The notes beneath the pieces were generated by a model. It had not been told where the DNA came from. It saw only the letters and a list, made by a program, of their open reading frames with translations, and ran no database searches. 64,000 bases of DNA, taken from positions 26,970,862 through 27,034,861 of the forward strand of contig OY743170.1 of the NCBI GenBank assembly GCA_963555705.1, given 5' to 3'. The translations under genes and the position numbers were made by a program. The stretch comes from Ligustrum vulgare (lineage: Eukaryota > Streptophyta > Magnoliopsida > Lamiales > Oleaceae). Numbering within the stretch: position 1 is the stretch's first letter; each line of letters begins with the position of its first letter. Shown here one piece after another: positions 58,625 to 64,000 of this stretch.

Positions 58625-58781
58625 TTAAGGGTAGGTGCTCCTTGTTGTAAGTCACCTAAGGATAAGTACTCCTTGTTGTAAGTAACTTAAGGGTAGGTAC
58701 TCCTTGTTGTAAGTCACCTAAGGGTAAGTGCCCCTTGTTGTAAGTCAATTAAGGATTTGGTACTCCTTATTGTAAGTTACC
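58625..58781. repeat. 33-bp tandem repeat, about five copies
   Basis: Units 'taagggtaggtactccttgt' plus 'tgtaagtcacc' follow each other in the R/U5 part of the solo copia LTR. Confidence 0.9.
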
Positions 58782-59173
58782 AATATAATGGATTTGACCT
58801 TACTCGTGATGGAGAGCTCGGTAATGGAGGACGTAGATCACGTTGGTTGATTGAAACTCTTTAAATCGCGTTTGCATTCTCTTATCCCTTTTACTTACTT
58901 AAATTGCACTTACTCTATTCTATCAATTTATATTCTGCAACACTATATCTAAGTGTTATACTTACTTTATCAATTAAGTTACACATTTATACCACACTAC
59001 ATTGATAGTTAAGTTACTTGCAACACTAAGTGCTCATACTTGTACCCATTGGTTTTTAAGTTTGAGATTATTTATCGAAAAAGTTTTATAAACCAATTCA
59101 CCCCCCTCTTGGTTAATTTATCTTGGGCTAACACTTCAAACCACCTGATGCTTTGTTAATTAGAAGTCGATTT

Positions 59174-59190
59174 CCCCGTCGACGGCGCCA
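59174..59190 (-). promoter_or_regulatory. Primer binding site of the gag-only copia element
   Basis: The reverse complement TGGCGCCGTCGACGGGG resembles the TGGCGCCGTTGCCGGGG site used by some plant LTR elements, with two or three differences, one base from the LTR. Confidence 0.65.
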
Positions 59191-59191
59191 C

Positions 59192-59759
59192 TGTTGGGAA
59201 TTACACACAAATTCTCTCTCTAATTAACCCCACAGGAATTTTTTATGTTCAAGAAATATTAAGCAAACTAGAAAATAAGTACGAACACAGAAATTTACAT
59301 GGTTCGGAAACTTGCCTATGTTGACGGACCCTCGCCAAAGTTTTTCACTATATAATAAATTGTTACAACTATATAGAATTTGCACTCACCAAACCCCAAG
59401 TATTGTAGGAAAAATGACCAAACTTTATCATATCTACCAATTTCTACTTCTTTGTGCAACCCACAAAGAACCCAAGAAAAATTAAGATGTTAGACTACAT
59501 TTTTCCTCATAATACTCTCTAATCAATGTGCAATTAATTGGCTCCTCAATACACATATTATAGGTAAACATAATCCAAAAACATGTATTACTTGTATCTC
59601 AAGATATTTCCTTGTTGAAGTAGAATAGTCAGAAGAAGGAAAGAAATTTATGCTAAATATATTATCTTTCTTTTCTTTTTACCTTTAATTTGGTCTTCAA
59701 GTTAACCACTTTAACAAGAAAATCAATTATTCAAGATATTTTTGGGTCAAAACCAAACA
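59192..59759 (-). repeat. 5' LTR of the gag-only copia element
   Basis: Partner of 52087-52656; same start and end. Confidence 0.9.
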
Positions 59760-59764
59760 TTAGA

Positions 59765-60411
59765 CCCCTTAAGTGCGTGGTTAACATTTATTATTGGATT
59801 TAACTTCATTTTTATTAAAAAATTAAGCCTTTCTTTTGTATATTTTTTTTTGTTTATAAACAAATAATGTTAAATTTTTAAGTTACAATACGCGGTTGAA
59901 AAATAGTTTAAGTAAATGTATGTCGTTAAAAAGTTGTTCGAAGAAATATATTGTTTATAAACTTGTTTTATAAACAAATTTACCAAAGAAGACTATCATA
60001 AAAAACATGAACATTTTTAGGGTAAGAATTGGTAAAAAATAAATAAATAAAATAAATAATGAGAAACAGATGGTGTGAGTGACAGATTTGTTTATGATAT
60101 GCCCAATCATCAAAGAGTGATTGAAAGTTTGAACCCCACATGAGGCAACAAAGAGACACCAAGTGGGCCATTCCAGCTTTTTGGGAGAGTACTGGCAATT
60201 CTTACAATAATAGAGCCTTCATGAACAGCTCTATTGATTTAGACGATTCAATGTCACCCCCACACATAACCCTACATCTTCAATGCAAACAATCTTATTT
60301 AGATACACTAGGATAAATCATCGTGCTTGATTTTACGAATTATGGGAGTCTACTCCAAGTGGGGATGCAAATTCTAGGAAACAAACTTGATTCAAAGAGC
60401 TAAAGGGTGGA
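59765..60411. other. No gene seen
   Basis: AT-rich with short A/T repeats (aataaataaataaaataaat). The 72-codon minus frame at 59980-60198 has no motif. Confidence 0.45.
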
Positions 60412-60416
60412 AGGTT

Positions 60417-61827
60417 TGTTGGAATCATATATGCTCGTAGAGTATAATTCACGATATTCAAAATAAAATATTAATTGATTGTATTAATATAAAGTTACGT
60501 TTGTCCACGAGTCGATTTGATATTACAAATTGAGTGTTTAAGTTGTTAAATACAGAAAGATTCAATTTGTAATTCGATTTAAAATTAACGTTCACGATCA
60601 GTAAATAAATAAGGACAATTTATTTTGATAAGATCGTCTCGGTATTTTTAAAGTCTATTTTTGACTTTGGTAATAAAATTGAGAGTACGTTTAGAACATA
60701 TTGGAAGGGACTACGTAAAATTAATTTGTGACATTGACCATACAAATTTAATTTCACTTGACTATCGTACGTGGTACCTTAATCCTAATCGGATAACGGA
60801 CTTCGATTACTAACTTGAAGTTTTTTGAAGTATCAATGAGTGAGATCAAATTGTTGATCAATATCTAGGTATTTTGGGAATTAAAGTAAACTAACGAAGA
60901 ACATATATTTGTATTATGGAATCCGTCATCTTTTAGGTATGATCATAATCTAACTAGTTCTTCTAGTGGACAGTTGAATCTGAGCTCAGCAATTCGACAG
61001 TAACTGTTGAATTCTATGATGTGATGTGCTCACATCAAACTGTCAGATAGAAGATGAGAGTTGAGAGTTTATGAATATTCATAGAAGGGCTTTTTGGTCA
61101 TTTTAACTTGCTCTGAATATTCGAATTGATCGACGGGGTAACTTGTAAGAACGATGAGTTAGAGGATATAATTATTAATTAATTGTTTCAATAATTTCAA
61201 TTTTACTAAGAGTGCAATCTCGTTCTTTTAGTATAATAGAACGTGATTAATAAATTAATTTTGATTGATCAAGAGTTGATCGGGTCATAATTAATTTATT
61301 GGAGCTTAGTTTAATTGGGTCCGATCAGGTTCTCTTTGTGGCTTCACTATAATAAGCTTATACAGGCTTATTACCTGTATTGGGTGTACAGAAATGGGCA
61401 TGGGTTATGGTACTAGGGTTGGTAGGGTTTTGGAGTGTAAAGAGGTTACAAATAGGCTCCTAAGACTATTTTCTTAACCTAATTGGCAAAGTAGCGAGAC
61501 ACACACTAAAGCATGTAGTGTGTGTTTCCTCTTTACAAAGAAACTTTAATCCTAGTGTAACCTAGATCTTGAAAAAGGTGACCACACACCTGCACAGCGG
61601 CCATTGGGGAACACCAGGGAAAGCTTGAAGATTTGAAGCTTTGATGGAATCAACAAGTAGTGGAAAAGATATTATTGTAAAGCACGCTATAAGGGTAAAA
61701 TTTCTTTTTTTTATGTGCACAAAATTATTTATTTCAAGTTAAATACATAGATCAGAAAATCCTGTAACGGGATGATCTAATCACAAGAAATCAATTTTTG
61801 TGAGTAGAGCAACTCGGGTTCCCAACA
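60417..61827. mobile_element. Solo LTR, 1.4 kb (TSD AGGTT)
   Basis: It runs from TGTTGGAATCATATATGC to GGGTTCCCAACA and is flanked by AGGTT on both sides (60412-60416; 61828-61832). The imperfect terminal inversion TGTTGGAA / TTCCCAACA and length fit a copia LTR. It has no frame of note. Orientation cannot be set without a primer site. Confidence 0.85.
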
Positions 61828-61832
61828 AGGTT

Positions 61833-64000
61833 AACATTCACTACATGTGAAGTTTGGAATTTCAGTTTACCAAACAAATGCAACGTTTTTCATTAAGATC
61901 ATCTTGAATCCTTATGTATATTAGATATTTTTAGTGTTTTATGTCCTCAATGTAACCGAAATGGTCTCCAATGGTTGGATACAAAGTGGATGTAATTTAG
62001 AATTCTGGACAAAAACGTAAATTTAAATGTAAATTTGCATTTTTTTTTTACATCTTCAAACAGAACAAAATCAACCAAAATAACTATCAATTCATAAAAT
62101 CTTGATGTGAAACATACAATTTAAATCTAATATTTGCACATTTTAATTTTCTAATATTTGTTTCTTAACCAGATTTTGAATTTTTCAGATCAATTTGTTC
62201 GTAATATTTATATACAATTAAAAAAAAAAAAGATACATAAAATTTATGAGCTAAAATTTATTTGCAAAAATTGAATTTTATTACACCTATCCATTGGAGC
62301 ATAATTTTGATTTAGATTGACCGAGATGTAAATGAAGATATAAAAATGATTTCGAATATGTAAATTTACAAGTTTTTTAGATCACGATTGATTATGCTTT
62401 TAAATAAGACATTTTGTAGATCCTTTATACATTGTCTCTCTATTTCCCCTAGTGTATAGGCATGTTTTGTTTTTACCATCAAAATTTGATGTGTACAATT
62501 GAGGAGAATGATCTCATGTCCACAGTAAGTCTTGTCAACCACGATCATGTGAAAGTAGAATATTAATCGAAGTCCAACAACCTCAGGCCATGTCACTGGG
62601 CATTGAAGCCCAATCTCGTGTCACGTATGCAGTGGGAATGAGATTGGGCATGTACAATTCGATATGTCTCCCACTTACAATTTCATTAACATGTACATTT
62701 TTGAGATATATGCTATCAAACTTTATGTTTCTTGCAAATGATAGATGTGATTGTTTTACATGTGTTTACGAAGGAAAATGCTATTTGTACAAAACTGTGA
62801 TAAAAAATAATGTTGTATTATTATGGTTGTTGATTTTGAAGATGATGTGATGTGATTTATGAAATAATAGGATGATTTCGATAATGAAGAATGTCAACTT
62901 TTGGTCACCTATATGTATATGTAGCCCAACTCATTTATTAATCAATCGTGCTATAGGAACCGAACTAGTAATCGAAAGTTGCACACCTATACTCTTGGCG
63001 CCAATCTGAACACTCGCTTATCACATTCACCTTGAAATTTACGGTGCACAGCAGTTCGGTCACACTTCCGATTCCCTTTTCGATTCCTCCAGCTTTATTC
63101 TTTATTAATGGTTCAATGGATCCATACTGTGTCCCTATCATTGAGAAGATTTTGATATCAGAAAAAGGTAAGAGAAAAATAATCTCTTCAATTGGGTTGG
63201 GGGCACTGTTGATGTGTACTACTATTAAGGTGGAATTGTATTTTGTGAGACCTCTCATTTTTGGGGTACCCTAAACCTAAGAGGTGTTTCTGAACAAAAG
63301 ATCAAAAATTATCAGATGGACAAAAGTATCTATGCTTACTGTCTCTTTGTCAAGGACATTTTGGAAGCAAAGTCTGATCGAGTCTTTTGGCTGAATTCTG
63401 CAGAATATGCTACTGTTTGAGGGTCCCTATAATGTGGACTGTCTCTGATTCACCTTTGATAGGGTCTGTTCGACGAGTTGAATTAAATGGAAAAAACACA
63501 AAATTTAATTTATACAATTTTTCATACCATCTTTTAATCACACAAATTTTCTTTCATTATTTTTTAACCCCACATCTTACCTAGAAAACATAAATAAATC
63601 AACATAATAATTTAAATTCATTCCGCACATTTGGTGATTTTTCACAAGAAATTAATTTTAGAGAAATGCTACTTTGCCGGAAAATGGTAATGGAATCCGT
63701 GATAAAAAATGATGTGGAGGGTTGTGAGTTGTTGATTCTAAAGTTGACGTGATGAATAAAAAAACAGATTGTTACATGTATGTGAGTGTAAAACTTTCGA
63801 TCATTCTTTATGTCTCCATAGCAGAATTTTTATTTGATAATAAAAAATAAAAAAAATTCGAGATAAGTTGTTGCAATTATTTTTACGTGATCAAACTATT
63901 AAACAACTTTTGTTTTGTCATTTAAAATGTATAATCTCATTATTTGAAATTTTTTTTTTTTTTTTTTTTTTGAAATGGAATTTTGGACATTAGTATACGT
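61833..64000. other. No gene identified; weak coding-like stretch at 62960-63290
   Basis: The region is mostly AT-rich. The stretch 62960-63290 is more GC-balanced and open on both strands (97 codons minus, 80 plus), but neither translation shows a domain and the codon runs could be chance. A T-homopolymer of about 21 lies at 63951-63971, and 63500-63600 resembles part of the decayed MITE near 20050-20130. Confidence 0.4.

Larger units (their letters stand above)
53755..59133 (+). mobile_element. Solo LTR (about 2.0 kb), interrupted (TSD CTTCG/CTTCA)
   Basis: It runs from TGTTGACCTATGGTTAAC to TTGGGCTAACA; flanks are CTTCG (53750-53754) and CTTCA (59134-59138). Near the end, accaattcacccccctcttggt is a familiar phrase of copia LTRs and sets plus orientation. 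It holds a Tourist-like MITE, a long gypsy solo LTR and a 33-bp tandem repeat. It is inserted in the 5' leader of the gag-only copia element. Confidence 0.75.
52087..59759 (-). mobile_element. Gag-only Ty1/copia element (TSD TTAGG/TTAGA)
   Basis: LTRs at 52087-52656 and 59192-59759 are close copies starting TGTTGGGAATTACACAC and ending AACCMAACA. In minus orientation a primer site TGGCGCCGTCGACGGGG lies beside the right LTR (59174-59190), and a purine tract (ggcaatgtggagat) beside the left. Flanks are TTAGG and TTAGA. Without the nested solo LTR the interior is only about 1.15 kb and encodes gag; RT and integrase are absent. The similar LTRs suggest a fairly young insertion. Confidence 0.85.

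Noticed and set aside
62965..63274. Host gene exon
   Set aside because: It is open on both strands for 80-97 codons, but no motif, splice context or conserved phrase supports either strand.

Overview
This window is AT-rich intergenic DNA of a flowering plant, probably a eudicot. Every recognisable coding piece belongs to a transposable element: Ty3/gypsy and Ty1/copia LTR retrotransposons, Helitrons, hAT, Stowaway and Tourist-like MITEs, a SINE and a TRIM-like element. I found no intact host gene, no tRNA or rRNA gene and no CRISPR array. All reading was by eye; family names rest on motif recognition, not on database searches.

Left part (1-15300). It holds the end of a gypsy polyprotein, a solo LTR (758-1637), part of a long gypsy LTR (about 2367-3540), and a gypsy element (6171-12583) whose gag, protease and first bases of RT are fused to the end of integrase by an internal deletion. 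The 3' LTR of that element is split by a 3.3 kb Helitron (about 8988-12309) that carries exon-like gene fragments. A GTCACA-rich region with a 76-bp tandem repeat follows, then a hAT-type MITE (14015-14670).

Central part (15299-49722). This is one decayed Ty1/copia element opened by successive insertions, each supported by a target-site duplication (TSD). A 22.8 kb, apparently non-coding LTR element (17790-40552, TSD AAACG) lies inside the copia integrase. It contains a tandem Helitron pair, a TIR element (24451-28903) that itself contains an LTR element (25012-28369), an antisense gypsy LTR (30014-32827) and a solo LTR (35344-38074, TSD CGTAA). A solo LTR (41787-47036, TSD ATGTC) lies in the copia RT; it contains a non-autonomous element (42312-46344, TSD TTTAA), which contains another solo LTR (43392-44305, TSD TGTTA). 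A SINE and a second hAT MITE also interrupt the copia element.

Right part (49723-64000). It holds a Stowaway MITE, a 950-bp TRIM-like element inside a coding-like fragment, a gag-only copia element (52087-59759) with two further solo LTRs nested in it (53755-59133, then 54522-57865), and a last solo LTR (60417-61827). The final 2 kb show nothing I can name.

The most unusual signal is in the LTRs of the recurring gypsy family. They carry ordered pairs of a 12-bp palindrome, TTACGGCCGTAA and variants, whose two members start 20-22 bp apart. Related LTRs keep the paired layout but use a different palindrome centred on GATCGC. This looks like a conserved protein-binding array whose recognition sequence has been exchanged between sister lineages.
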